A stretch of DNA of 15,815 nt from Halovenus sp. GTDB lineage: Archaea; Halobacteriota; Halobacteria; Halobacteriales; Haloarculaceae. Location: contig JAQCNR010000189.1 in NCBI GenBank assembly GCA_028274925.1, positions 1 to 15,815 of the forward strand, read 5' to 3'. Made by a program: the position numbers and the translations under genes. Numbering within the stretch: the stretch's first letter is position 1; each line of letters opens with the position of its first letter. This document shows positions 1 through 7,686 of the stretch, in pieces. The notes beneath the pieces are model-generated. The model saw only the letters and a program-made list of their open reading frames with translations. It did no database searches and was not told the DNA's origin.

Positions 1-918
1 GGAGAAAATCCACACCAGGACGCGGCGCTGTACGCTGGCCGCACCGCCGATGAGGCGAGTGTCGTCCACGCCGACCAACTCAACGAGGGTGCGAAAGCGC
101 TGTCGTACAACAACTACAACGACGCCGACGGCGCGCTGAACCTCATCAAAGAATTTGACGAGCCAGCAGCGGCAGTCATCAAACACACCAACCCCGCTGG
201 CTGTGCGACCGCAGACTCGCTTTCGGAGGCCTACGAGCGTGCACTGAGTACCGACCCCATGAGCGCCTTCGGAGGTATCGTCGCGCTCAATCGTGAGTGC
301 AACGCCGCCACCGCCGAACAGGTCATCGACTCGTTCAAAGAAGTCGTCGTCGCGCCGGAATACACCGACGACGCGCTGGACGTGCTCTTCGAGAAGAGCA
401 ACCTGCGAGTGCTCGAAGTCGGTGGTCTGGGCGAACGAACCGAAGAACTGACCGAGAAACCGCTGGTCGGCGGACGACTCGTGCAGCAACGAGACCTGCA
501 GTCACTCGACGAGTCCGACCTCGAAGTCGTCACCGAGCGTGAACCAACTGACGAACAGATCGAGTCGATGCTGTTCGGCTGGCACACGCTGAAACACGTC
601 AAGTCGAACGGCATCCTCTTCGCGTAAGGGACGGAAACCGTCGGTATCGGGATGGGACAGGTCTCTCGCGTCGACGCCGTTCGATTGGCAGCGATGAAAG
701 CCGACGAACACGCCGAAGGCAAGGACGCCGAGGGCGCAGTGATGGCCTCGGACGCCTTCTTCCCGTTCCCTGACGGCATCGAAGAGGCTGCGGAGGCGGG
801 TATCGAAGCCGTCATCCAGCCCGGTGGCTCGAAAAACGACGATATGGTCATCGAGGCCGCGGACGAACACGACATGACGATGGTCTTCACAGGGTCGCGG
901 TCGTTCCGTCACGACTGA
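1..918 (+). pseudogene. purH: purH, AICAR transformylase domain (5' end outside window), interrupted by in-frame TAA
   Basis: Bifunctional PurH makes FAICAR from AICAR and 10-formyl-THF and closes it to IMP, the last two steps of purine synthesis. Frame 1 opens at the GENPHQ motif, so nearly the whole transformylase domain is in the window and the IMP cyclohydrolase part lies to the left. Visible family motifs are IKHTNPAG (178-201, catalytic Lys-His), SAFGG, VKSN (598-609), GMGQVSRVD, DAFFPFPDG and QPGGS. Translation stops at TAA 625-627, between SNGILFA and GTETVGIGMGQ, yet the same frame continues with full family similarity to TGA 916-918 (RSFRHD). The stop lies inside the catalytic domain; neither half would be a complete enzyme. 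The next in-frame ATG (652) has no visible promoter or ribosome binding site. Possible explanations are a recent nonsense mutation, a base-calling error, or readthrough. The family assignment is firm; whether the gene is inactive is not. Confidence 0.85.
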
Positions 919-924
919 ACCGGC

Positions 925-937
925 CGATTTTATATCA
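925..937 (+). promoter_or_regulatory. TATA box for the PAP2 phosphatase gene
   Basis: TTTATAT at 928-934 is an AT island in a GC-rich context. Its centre is about 28 bases before the ATG at 960, so transcription should begin at or just before the start codon, giving a leaderless mRNA. It lies in the 41-base gap after purH, so this gene need not depend on purH transcription. Confidence 0.6.
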
Positions 938-959
938 CCACGCGGTGACCTGAAAATCG

Positions 960-1808
960 ATGCGTCTCGAAGAACAGAGTCGGTGGCTCTGGGAACAGTA
1001 TCCCGAGCAGTATCTCGAGTTTGCCCTGTTCGTGACTGACCTCGGGGGTGTGACCGCAGTGATGGTGCTACTGGCGGTACTGTACTGGACGCTGGACCGC
1101 GAGCAAAGCGCACTCGTGGTCAGCTATATCGTCGCCGGCGGCGCTGTCGTCTTGCTGTTGAAACTCGGATTCGCCCTGCCGCGCCCAGAGGTCGAACTCG
1201 TCGCCCGCGAGTACGACCAGTACGGCTTTCCCAGCGGCCACGCCTTCACCGCAACCGTGGTTTACGGCGGACTCGTCCAGGTCTTCGACCGGTACCGCAA
1301 CCCCGTGACGACGGCCGCTGCTGTTGTGCTTATCGTGGCCATCGCACTCTCACGGGTCGTGATTGGCGTCCACTACCTCGCGGATGTCATCGCGGGCGTG
1401 GCCATCGGAGTTGGCTTTCTCCTCGTGATGAACCGTGTCACCGAGGGCGACCCGGTGCGTGGATTCAGCGTTGGCGTCGTGCTCGGGATTCCGGCGGTAG
1501 TCGCAGCAGCGTTCGCCGGCGCAGAGCTCTCACTCGCCGTCGTGAGTCTCGGGTCGGCGCTGGGCGGCCTCGCCGGAGCGAGTGCACTGGACTCGATGCC
1601 GTCGCTGCGCTCCCGGCGGGAGGGCGTCGCGCTTGTGGCCGTTGGCCTCGTCTACCTGGTGGCTGTGAGTTCGCTCGAAGAGACACTGCTCGGGATTCAT
1701 CCCGGATTGGGTGTCGTGCTCTTTGCGGTGCTCGTGGCAGGAATTATGGTCGCGCCGTGGGCGCTCGGGCAGGCCGTGCCCGACCGATTCGCTGTTCCAA
1801 GTAGTTAG
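960..1808 (+). CDS. PAP2-superfamily integral membrane phosphatase
   Basis: A 282-aa type 2 phosphatidic acid phosphatase-like enzyme. The three PAP2 signatures are complete: K68-x6-R75-P76, P91-S-G-H94, and S131-R132-x5-H138-x3-D142, with H138 the expected nucleophile and H94 the acid/base. In this superfamily they form a vanadate-sensitive active site on the extracytoplasmic face that hydrolyses lipid phosphates or polyprenyl diphosphates. A role in recycling dolichyl diphosphate used for archaeal protein glycosylation is a reasonable inference but is not shown here. Hydrophobic segments lie near residues 22-40, 52-75, 96-112, 117-140 and 143-160. A further, less conserved hydrophobic half (about 170-268) extends beyond the PAP2 core. 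The ATG is supported by a TATA box 28 bases upstream. The stop codon overlaps the stop of the convergent R2lox gene. Confidence 0.88.
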   Translation: MRLEEQSRWLWEQYPEQYLEFALFVTDLGGVTAVMVLLAVLYWTLDREQSALVVSYIVAGGAVVLLLKLGFALPRPEVELVAREYDQYGFPSGHAFTATVVYGGLVQVFDRYRNPVTTAAAVVLIVAIALSRVVIGVHYLADVIAGVAIGVGFLLVMNRVTEGDPVRGFSVGVVLGIPAVVAAAFAGAELSLAVVSLGSALGGLAGASALDSMPSLRSRREGVALVAVGLVYLVAVSSLEETLLGIHPGLGVVLFAVLVAGIMVAPWALGQAVPDRFAVPSS

Positions 1809-2734
1809 TCCGCGCCAGCGCCGTCGAGTTGGGTAAGCGTCTCGACGTCGGGAATCTCCTCGCTGGCGTCGGTGATCTGTTCCATGCGGTCAGTGTGCTT
1901 GCCGCTTGCGTACGCGCGGAGTTCGTCGGGCGTCGGCCCGAGTTCCGCGTTCTGCTCGGTTTCTTCGGCGGTGATGCCGTTGACCAGCGGCATCAACTCC
2001 ATCACTGTCTCACTCAGTAGCGTCGGGTCGACACCATCCTCGGTGATGAGTTCCTTGAGTTTGGTCATCCCGAACCCGACGTGACGGCCCTCGTCCTGCC
2101 TGATTTTCGTGAAGCCGCGGTGCAGTCCCGGCAGCGACGGCAGTTCGGGGTGGCTGTCCGGAGCGAACGACTGTTGCATCCCGTAGTAGCCAGTCTGTGC
2201 GAGAATCCCCTCGATTGTCAGGTGGTAGTGACAGTATGCGACGGCGAAGGTATCTGGCGTCGGGTCGTCCAGCAACGCCTCCATCGCGCGCTCGTTGCGC
2301 TCGAACAGTTCGTCGTAGGCGTCGTTGTACCACACTGGGTCCGTCGGCGAAGACCGCTCGTAGCCCAGTTCGTCCTCTGCGGTGTGGATCACCTCCCGCC
2401 AGTACCGGTCGAAAAAGTCGGTGTGTTTGGCTTCTTCGTAAATCTGGGTCGTGAGGAACATCTGGTCGTCGAGGTTATCCAGCGCCGTTGCGAGCGGTGC
2501 CAGATCCTCGGTCACAGCCTGTTCACCGGCCCCGAATCGTGCGATATTCTGGCGCACCACGTCGAATACCTCGTCGCTGTCCTCGGTGGTCTGGAGATAC
2601 TCGATCAAGCGCTCGCTGTCCTCGCTCAGGTCGATCTCCCCCGGATCCCAGTGTCGTTCGACCGCGTTCCGGTAGTACCGTGTCCCCGTGCTCCCCCTGT
2701 CGAGTTGGAGCTCCCGATTGCTATCGAGTTCCAT
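1805..2734 (-). CDS. R2-like ligand-binding oxidase (R2lox), ferritin-like di-metal protein
   Basis: A 309-aa helical protein of the ribonucleotide reductase R2-like oxidase family. The six expected metal ligands are present in order: E71 (AGEQAV), E101 and H104 (YEEAKH), E175 (LTIEG), E215 and H218 (RQDEGRH). Two further residues mark R2lox and not a true NrdB: V74, three after the first ligand Glu, and Y170, five before the fourth ligand. In studied R2lox proteins this Val-Tyr pair forms an ether cross-link next to a Mn/Fe site that also holds a fatty-acid-like ligand. The physiological reaction of the family is unknown. Length is close to bacterial members. The ATG at 2734 is preceded by a weak TATA-like TTGTAAT near 2757-2763. 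The gene follows the flavin amine oxidase by 58 bases on the same strand. Its TAA (1805-1807) overlaps the stop of the convergent PAP2 gene. Confidence 0.85.
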   Translation of the reverse strand: MELDSNRELQLDRGSTGTRYYRNAVERHWDPGEIDLSEDSERLIEYLQTTEDSDEVFDVVRQNIARFGAGEQAVTEDLAPLATALDNLDDQMFLTTQIYEEAKHTDFFDRYWREVIHTAEDELGYERSSPTDPVWYNDAYDELFERNERAMEALLDDPTPDTFAVAYCHYHLTIEGILAQTGYYGMQQSFAPDSHPELPSLPGLHRGFTKIRQDEGRHVGFGMTKLKELITEDGVDPTLLSETVMELMPLVNGITAEETEQNAELGPTPDELRAYASGKHTDRMEQITDASEEIPDVETLTQLDGAGAD

Positions 2735-2792
2735 ACCCTATACTACGGCCAGCGCCATTACAATCTTTCCGCCAAAATGCGCTCGAAGGAAT

Positions 2793-3833
2793 TTACTTCT
2801 CGGCGGCAACCCGGTGGGCCACTTGCTCGCCCGTATCGAGTCCGTTCCGCAACGCGGCGTGGAGACGGGCCTCACCAGCGACCCAGTCACCGAGACAGTA
2901 CAACCCTGCGTCCGCGGCAGAATCCAGCGGTCCGCTCGCGACACCGTTCTCGGGCAACGCGTATCGCCAGCCCTGGTGGTCGGTCCAGACCGGGTCATCC
3001 AACCGTTGGTCGCCCACAATGTCGGCTGCCATCTGCGTCAACTCGGTGACGTTGTCCTCGGCGGGGTCGTCGTAGTGCTCGACCGACCACTCCGGACTGG
3101 CTTGCACGATGAGGAGTGATTCGCCCGCTGGCACGTGGCCGCCTTTACACTCCTCTCGTGAAATCCAGCCAATCTCGTGGTTCTTGTCGGTGTTGACCAG
3201 CCCGTAGTACGGGACGTCCAACTCGAACTCGTAGCCAAGCACCGCTGTCCAGATGGTCCGGTACTCCACGTCGCCGACAGCGTCGGCGAGCGTGTCGCGG
3301 ATGTCGGCGTCCCACTCGGCGTGTTCCAGCAGTGTCTCGGTCTGTGGCGCGGGTGCGTTACAGAGCAGCAGGTCGAAGGAACCGTGCGTCTCGCCGTCGG
3401 TGTCGGTCAGTCGCCACTGCTCGCCGTCGCGATGGATCGTCTCGACTTTCGTCCGGCGGTGGATTGTTGCCTCTGTGCCCCCGAACAGTCGCTTGGCGAC
3501 CTGTGTCAGTCCTTCGTCGTAACTCCACTTGCGGTCGGTATCCCGCCCTTCCGAGACGTTCCCTGACTCGTCGAAGACGTAGATTGGTTCGTCGATAGCA
3601 ACCAATCCTTCGTCGTCCAGTGTCTCGGTCAGTAACTCGACGACGCGCTCGTCGTCGTCTTTGACGTAGTTCGCGCCGTAGTCGTAGTACCGCCCGTCAC
3701 GGCGACGGGTCGCGGCGCGCCCACAGAGGCCGCCGGACTTCTCGAAAACGGTAATCTCCGCGTCAGTCGTCTCCGAGAGGACGTGGGTCGCTGCCGCGCT
3801 CGCCGCACCGGCACCAATAACTCCAATGTGCAT
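2793..3833 (-). CDS. NAD(P)/FAD-dependent amine oxidase, renalase-like
   Basis: A 346-aa flavoprotein. The N-terminus is a Rossmann dinucleotide fold: MHIGVIGAGAASAAA (glycine motif from residue 7), an acidic residue E31 at the end of strand 2 to bind the ribose, and the amine-oxidase continuation GGLCGRAATRR (34-44). DYGANYV (51-57) matches the second FAD-contact segment. The C-terminal FAD segment is present as YCLGDWVAGEARLHAALRNG (from about 312). Size and organisation resemble renalase-like members of the amine oxidase superfamily, much shorter than monoamine oxidases or phytoene desaturases. The substrate cannot be read from the sequence. No signal peptide is seen, so it is probably cytoplasmic. 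The ATG at 3833 has an AT-rich element about 27 bases upstream. The R2lox gene follows on the same strand after 58 bases. Confidence 0.82.
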   Translation of the reverse strand: MHIGVIGAGAASAAATHVLSETTDAEITVFEKSGGLCGRAATRRRDGRYYDYGANYVKDDDERVVELLTETLDDEGLVAIDEPIYVFDESGNVSEGRDTDRKWSYDEGLTQVAKRLFGGTEATIHRRTKVETIHRDGEQWRLTDTDGETHGSFDLLLCNAPAPQTETLLEHAEWDADIRDTLADAVGDVEYRTIWTAVLGYEFELDVPYYGLVNTDKNHEIGWISREECKGGHVPAGESLLIVQASPEWSVEHYDDPAEDNVTELTQMAADIVGDQRLDDPVWTDHQGWRYALPENGVASGPLDSAADAGLYCLGDWVAGEARLHAALRNGLDTGEQVAHRVAAEK

Positions 3834-3856
3834 ACTTACTGATTGGACTCTGCGCG

Positions 3857-3863
3857 TAAAAAC
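3857..3863 (-). promoter_or_regulatory. TATA-like/T-rich element before the amine oxidase gene
   Basis: The minus strand reads GTTTTTA here, centred about 27 bases before the ATG at 3833, the right place for a leaderless promoter. The same T run lies 56 bases after the thiC stop codon, so it could also end thiC transcription. The two roles cannot be separated by eye. Confidence 0.4.
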
Positions 3864-3918
3864 TCACAGCGCGCGGCAATCGATGCGAGTCTCTGGAGGG
3901 CAGCGTCAGCGAGCGTGG

Positions 3919-5349
3919 TCAGTCGTCGGCTTCAGCCTCCGAATCGGTGTCCTCGCGCTCTGGCACTGCACTCGTGTCGTGGTCACCGACAGGCGGGCGG
4001 TTCACCTCAGCAGCCGGAGAATTGGCAAGGTCAGTCTCCCCGTCAAGGCCGGCCATCTCGCCATCCGCTTCACGCGCGTCCTGGTCGATTCGCATCGAGC
4101 AGAACTCGACACCACACATCGAGCAAAAGCGCGCTTCTTTGTAGTTGTCACCGGGCAGCGTCTGGTCGTGGTAGGACTGAGCGCGCTCGGGGTCGAGTGC
4201 GAGGTCGAACTGTCGACGCCAATCGAAGTTGTACCGCGCTTCTGAGAGGGCGTCGTCCCAGTCGCGTGCTCCTTCGCGGCCGTTCGCAACGTCGCCAGCG
4301 TGGGCGGCAATGCGGTAGGCAGCGAGACCATCTCGGACATCCTCTTTCTCGGGGAGGCCGAGGTGTTCTTTCGGGGTGACGTAACAGAGCATCGCTGCAC
4401 CGGCGCGGGCTGCTTCGGTCGCGCCGATGGCGCTGGTGATGTGGTCGTACCCCGGCGCCACGTCGGTAACCAGCGGCCCGAGGACGTAGAACGGCGCGCC
4501 GTTGCAGACCTCCTGCTGGCGCTCGACGTTGTCGCGAATCTCGTCCATCGGAACGTGTCCTGGCCCTTCCACCATGACCTGCACGCCGTGGTCTTGCGCA
4601 ATGGTGGTCAGTTCGCCCAGCGTCTCCAGTTCGGCGAACTGTGCCTCGTCGCTGGCGTCAGCGAGCGACCCCGGCCGAAGCCCATCACCCAGTGAGAATG
4701 TCACGTCGTGGTCGGCGAAAATCTCACAGATCTCCTCGAAGTTGGTGTACAGCGGATTCTGCATCCCGTTTTCTTCGATCCACTGCGCGAGAATCGACCC
4801 ACCACGGGAGACGATTCCGGTCGTGCGACCGTCTGTCAGCGGCAGATGCTCCATCAGCACGCCAGCGTGGATCGTCATATAATCAACACCCTGTTCAGCC
4901 TGCTTCTCGATAACCTCCAGCAGGAGGTCGTGGGTGAGGTCGGCAGGACCATCGACGTGTTTGATTGCCTCGTAAATCGGGACAGTTCCGACCGGCACCG
5001 GCGAGTGCTCGATAATCGCCTCGCGAATCTCGTCGAGGTTCCCACCAGTCGACAGGTCCATCACGGTATCCGCGCCGTAGTGGACAGCGGTGTGCAGTTT
5101 CTCGAGTTCACCCTCCAAGTCACTCGTCTCGTCAGAGTTACCGATGTTGGCGTTGACCTTCGTCGAAAACGCTCGCCCGATAATCATCGGGTCCAGTGCA
5201 GTGTGTGCGTGGTTGCTCGGGATGACCGCGTCCCCGGCGGCAACCTGCTCGCGGACGAACTTGGGGTCGCAGTTCTCGCGGTCAGCAATCCGCTCCATCG
5301 CGGGCGTGACCGTTCCGTCGGTGGCAGCCTGTCGCTGTGTCTGTGGCAT
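3919..5349 (-). CDS. thiC: ThiC, phosphomethylpyrimidine (HMP-P) synthase
   Basis: A 476-aa radical-SAM enzyme that rearranges AIR, a purine-pathway intermediate, into HMP-P for the pyrimidine half of thiamine. The diagnostic C-terminal cluster motif C409-x2-C412-x4-C417 is intact (ARFCSMCGVEFCSMRI). Other ThiC hallmarks are NANIGNSD, VDYMTIHAG, EGPGHVPMDEI, YVLGPLVTDVAPGYDHITSAIG, and LCYVTPKEHLGLP. A highly acidic tail of about 59 residues follows the last Cys, probably a haloarchaeal addition. It lacks the long N-terminal domain of many bacterial ThiC proteins and is of archaeal size. The ATG at 5349 has a strong TATA box 28 bases upstream, leaving no room for a TPP riboswitch; control is more likely transcriptional, for example through a ThiR-type regulator known in archaea. 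It follows the dehydrogenase gene by 57 bases. Confidence 0.96.
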   Translation of the reverse strand: MPQTQRQAATDGTVTPAMERIADRENCDPKFVREQVAAGDAVIPSNHAHTALDPMIIGRAFSTKVNANIGNSDETSDLEGELEKLHTAVHYGADTVMDLSTGGNLDEIREAIIEHSPVPVGTVPIYEAIKHVDGPADLTHDLLLEVIEKQAEQGVDYMTIHAGVLMEHLPLTDGRTTGIVSRGGSILAQWIEENGMQNPLYTNFEEICEIFADHDVTFSLGDGLRPGSLADASDEAQFAELETLGELTTIAQDHGVQVMVEGPGHVPMDEIRDNVERQQEVCNGAPFYVLGPLVTDVAPGYDHITSAIGATEAARAGAAMLCYVTPKEHLGLPEKEDVRDGLAAYRIAAHAGDVANGREGARDWDDALSEARYNFDWRRQFDLALDPERAQSYHDQTLPGDNYKEARFCSMCGVEFCSMRIDQDAREADGEMAGLDGETDLANSPAAEVNRPPVGDHDTSAVPEREDTDSEAEADD

Positions 5350-5371
5350 AATTAGCTAGTCATACTACTGA

Positions 5372-5382
5372 GTAATATATTC
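5372..5382 (-). promoter_or_regulatory. Strong TATA box of thiC
   Basis: The minus strand reads GAATATATTAC, the best TATA match in the window, centred about 28 bases before the thiC ATG at 5349. This predicts a leaderless thiC transcript. A short inverted repeat, TAGT-CAT-ACTA on the plus strand (5357-5367), lies between the box and the start codon and could bind a regulator, though four-base arms are weak evidence. Confidence 0.7.
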
Positions 5383-5406
5383 TTGGGGCCGGGCAAGCTC
5401 TGGAAG

Positions 5407-6135
5407 TTACAGTTGCATTCCGCCGTTGACTCGAAGAATCTCGCCCTGCACGTAGTCGTTGTCGAGCAGATATTCAATCGAGTGTGCGACCGTTTCGGGT
5501 GAGCAGGCGTACTCCGGGAGGTGCGTATCGATATTTTCGTGGCCACGGAACTCGACAGCCTCCAGATATTCGAGGATGTCGTCGTTCATATCCGTCTCTG
5601 CAGGGCCGGGCGCAACGGCGTTCACCTGCACGCCGTCCTCGCCGTACTCACGAGCGAGTGCTCGCGTCAACCCGTGGAGACCGGCTTTACTCGCCGCGTA
5701 ACTCGCGTCGACGGTGCCCGCGGTACCGCCGATCGAAGAGACAAACACAACGTCGCCATCTGGCTGGAGATACGCCATCGCGGCCCGAGTGACGTAGAAC
5801 GCACTCGAGAGATTTGTGTCGAGTACGCGGTGCCACTGCTCGTCGTCGAGCTCAGTGAGTCGCGCAGGGTCGGCGATGCCTGCGTTGTTGACAACTGCGT
5901 CGAGTCCGCCCAGTCTGTCGACGGTCGTTTCGACGAGTTGCGTTGCTTCCTCGGAGTCGCTCACGTCGGCCTGGACAGCGACTGCCGTCCCGCCCTGTGC
6001 TTCGATGGTGTCGACAACCTCGTTTGCGGCAGCCTCGCTCTCGTTGTACCCGACCGCAACGTTGTGGTCGGAAGCGAGTGTCTCGGCTGTTGCCCGCCCG
6101 ATACCGCGACTTGCGCCAGTAATGAGTACGGTCAT
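5407..6135 (-). CDS. Short-chain dehydrogenase/reductase, FabG-like
   Basis: A 242-aa classical SDR. The NAD(P)-binding motif TGASRGIG occupies 6-13, with R10 suggesting NADPH preference. NNAG is at 83-86, N108 is the expected structural Asn, and the catalytic set is S133, Y146 and K150 (SYAASK). The C-terminus has the usual PG motif (APGPAETD) and ends VNGGMQL. Sequence and length resemble 3-oxoacyl-ACP reductases, but haloarchaea lack a bacterial-type fatty acid synthase and this family is promiscuous, so the substrate is left open. It lies between thiM (49 bases upstream on the same strand) and thiC (57 bases downstream). A thiamine-related role is possible, but nothing in the protein shows it. 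A perfect palindrome sits directly before its start codon. Confidence 0.88.
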   Translation of the reverse strand: MTVLITGASRGIGRATAETLASDHNVAVGYNESEAAANEVVDTIEAQGGTAVAVQADVSDSEEATQLVETTVDRLGGLDAVVNNAGIADPARLTELDDEQWHRVLDTNLSSAFYVTRAAMAYLQPDGDVVFVSSIGGTAGTVDASYAASKAGLHGLTRALAREYGEDGVQVNAVAPGPAETDMNDDILEYLEAVEFRGHENIDTHLPEYACSPETVAHSIEYLLDNDYVQGEILRVNGGMQL

Positions 6136-6139
6136 ATTC

Positions 6140-6156
6140 CCAGTTGATACAACTGG
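6140..6156 (-). promoter_or_regulatory. Palindromic candidate operator before the dehydrogenase gene
   Basis: On the minus strand CCAGTTG-TAT-CAACTGG is a perfect inverted repeat with 7-base arms and a 3-base spacer. Its centre is 13 bases before the ATG at 6135. It lies between the likely TATA element (ATTAA around 6157-6161) and the expected leaderless start, where a bound dimer would block polymerase. Confidence 0.5.
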
Positions 6157-6184
6157 TTAATGGAACTTCTACCTGCCGGTCAAG

Positions 6185-7009
6185 TTACTCGGCCTGCAGG
6201 ACCTGTGCGACGCGCTCCTCGGCGTCGTCGTGCTCTGTCTCGCTGAGGCCGGCCACGCTGTCTTTGAACGCGACGTTGTAGCTGCCCGGGCCGTGAACCT
6301 CGCCGAACTCGCCGGCGGCCGCGGCCTCGCCTGCCAGCCCGTACGCGACGGTTCCGGCGAGCGCCGCTTGTTCGGTGTCGTCGAGCGCACCAGCGAAGGT
6401 TGCGACGGTCGCGCCGAGCATACATCCAGTGCCAACGACGGTACCCATCTGTGGATGGCCGGCCGTGATTTCGTAGGCTTGCTCGCCGGTCGCGACGATG
6501 TCGGTTTCGCCCGAGGCAACGACGACGGTGTCGTACTCCTGTGCGCAGGCGACTGCGGTGGCCGTGATGTCGCTGTACTCGCCGACAGACTCGACACCGC
6601 GGATCTCTGTGTCGTCGCCAGCCAGCGCGGAAATCTCGCCGTAGTTCCCCTTCAGGATGGCGACGTCGAGTTCGGTGGCAAGTCGCTCAGCAACGCGGTC
6701 ACGGGTCGGTGTCGACCCGACGCCGACTGGGTCGACAGTGACCGGAACACCAGCCTCGTTGGCTGACTCGCCTGCGGTCATCATTGTTGCCTCGCCTTCC
6801 TCGCTGACTGTCCCCATATTGAGGAGGCAGGCCTGGGACGCAGCGACCATATCACCAACTTCGCGTTCGTCGTCGGACATCACTGGCAACCCGCCCCAGT
6901 GGAGAATAATCTGGGCAACATCGTTGACGGTGACGTTATTCGTAACAGCGTTCACGAGCGGCGACTGCTCGGCAACAGTCGAGAGGTCGTCCGAGAGGTC
7001 GAGCGTCAT
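6185..7009 (-). CDS. thiM: ThiM, hydroxyethylthiazole kinase
   Basis: A 274-aa kinase of the ribokinase-like fold that phosphorylates hydroxyethylthiazole (THZ) with ATP, so that salvaged thiazole can enter thiamine synthesis. Family motifs are VNAVTNNVTVNDVAQ (from residue 19), PVMSDD (42-47), DPVGVGSTPTR (93-103), NYGEI (122-126), ASGETDIV (165-172) and the anion-hole/catalytic GTGC at 193-196, with C196 equivalent to the catalytic Cys of Bacillus ThiM. Length is typical. The ATG at 7009 overlaps the thiE stop as ATGA, so the two are cotranscribed and probably translationally coupled: thiE's product condenses the phosphorylated thiazole with HMP diphosphate. Cytoplasmic. Confidence 0.95.
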   Translation of the reverse strand: MTLDLSDDLSTVAEQSPLVNAVTNNVTVNDVAQIILHWGGLPVMSDDEREVGDMVAASQACLLNMGTVSEEGEATMMTAGESANEAGVPVTVDPVGVGSTPTRDRVAERLATELDVAILKGNYGEISALAGDDTEIRGVESVGEYSDITATAVACAQEYDTVVVASGETDIVATGEQAYEITAGHPQMGTVVGTGCMLGATVATFAGALDDTEQAALAGTVAYGLAGEAAAAGEFGEVHGPGSYNVAFKDSVAGLSETEHDDAEERVAQVLQAE

Positions 7010-7671
7010 GCTTCACCCTCCAGTTCGTTACGGCTGGCTTTTGCAGCCTCGACAGCTTCACCGAGCTCTCGGGTCGCCTGTTCCGGATTCTCGGTCTCTG
7101 TAATCGCGGTGATGACAGCCACGCCGTCAGCGCCTGCTTCGGCGACATCGGGCGCTCGCTCTGGCGTCACGCCGCCAATACCCACGAAGGGAATATCGAC
7201 AGCGTCGTCGATTGCCTCGACAATATCCAGCCCGATGTTGTTCTCGTCGTCGTCAACGTCTTTCGAGCCAGTGTGATAGAGTGCACCGACGCCGAGGTAG
7301 TCGGCACCAGCGTCCTCGGCAGCACGGGCACCCTCGACGGTCGAAACCGAGCGACCGATAATCGCGTCCTCACCGAGTTGTTCGCGGGCAACAGCCACCG
7401 GCAGGTCGTCGTCGCCAAGGTGGACGCCGTCAGCGTCGGCAGCACGTGCGATATCGACACGGTCGTTGATAATGAGCGGGACGCCGGCCTCGGCGGTCGG
7501 TTCCCGAAGTTGCTCTGCTACGTCTAGCTGTGTGCGTGCGCTCCGGTGTTTCTCTCGAACCTGTACGACATCGACGCCGCCGGCGAGGGCAGCATCGACA
7601 ATCTCGGCGGTACTCCGACCGGCCGAGAGGTCTTCCTGTGTGACCAGGTAGGTATCCAGCGTGAGAGCCAT
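7006..7671 (-). CDS. thiE: ThiE, thiamine-phosphate synthase
   Basis: A 221-aa TIM-barrel enzyme that joins HMP diphosphate and thiazole phosphate to give thiamine phosphate. Motifs from the ATG are VQVREK (36-41), INDRVDIA (68-75), GVHLGDDD (82-89, a variant of the usual HLGQxD), GRSVST (106-111), YLGVGALYHTGSK (125-137) and the phosphate-binding GIGGV (164-168). It is a stand-alone bacterial-type ThiE, not the ThiD-ThiN fusion common in archaea. A GTG two codons earlier (7677) would also open the frame; ATG 7671 is preferred because a TATA element is centred 26 bases before it. First gene of a thiE-thiM pair with a 4-base overlap. Its promoter lies inside an imperfect palindrome, which suggests repression. 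Confidence 0.94.
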   Translation of the reverse strand: MALTLDTYLVTQEDLSAGRSTAEIVDAALAGGVDVVQVREKHRSARTQLDVAEQLREPTAEAGVPLIINDRVDIARAADADGVHLGDDDLPVAVAREQLGEDAIIGRSVSTVEGARAAEDAGADYLGVGALYHTGSKDVDDDENNIGLDIVEAIDDAVDIPFVGIGGVTPERAPDVAEAGADGVAVITAITETENPEQATRELGEAVEAAKASRNELEGEA

Positions 7672-7686
7672 ACACACTGCTATGTA

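Noticed and set aside
231..890. Minus-strand open frame of 219 codons across purH
   Set aside because: It is Ser/Arg/Pro-rich antisense reading of a strand whose frame 1 has clear PurH motifs; the length reflects high GC.
652..918. Separate small gene starting at ATG 652
   Set aside because: It begins inside the PurH GMGQ motif and is simply the continuation of the interrupted frame; no promoter or ribosome binding site precedes it.
2081..3049. Plus-strand open frame of 322 codons over R2lox and the amine oxidase
   Set aside because: It is antisense to two genes with complete active-site motifs, and it crosses their intergenic gap with an Arg-rich, non-haloarchaeal composition.
5350..5406. 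TPP riboswitch upstream of thiC
   Set aside because: The TATA box is only 28 bases before the ATG, so there is no leader long enough for a riboswitch, and no THI-box sequence is visible.
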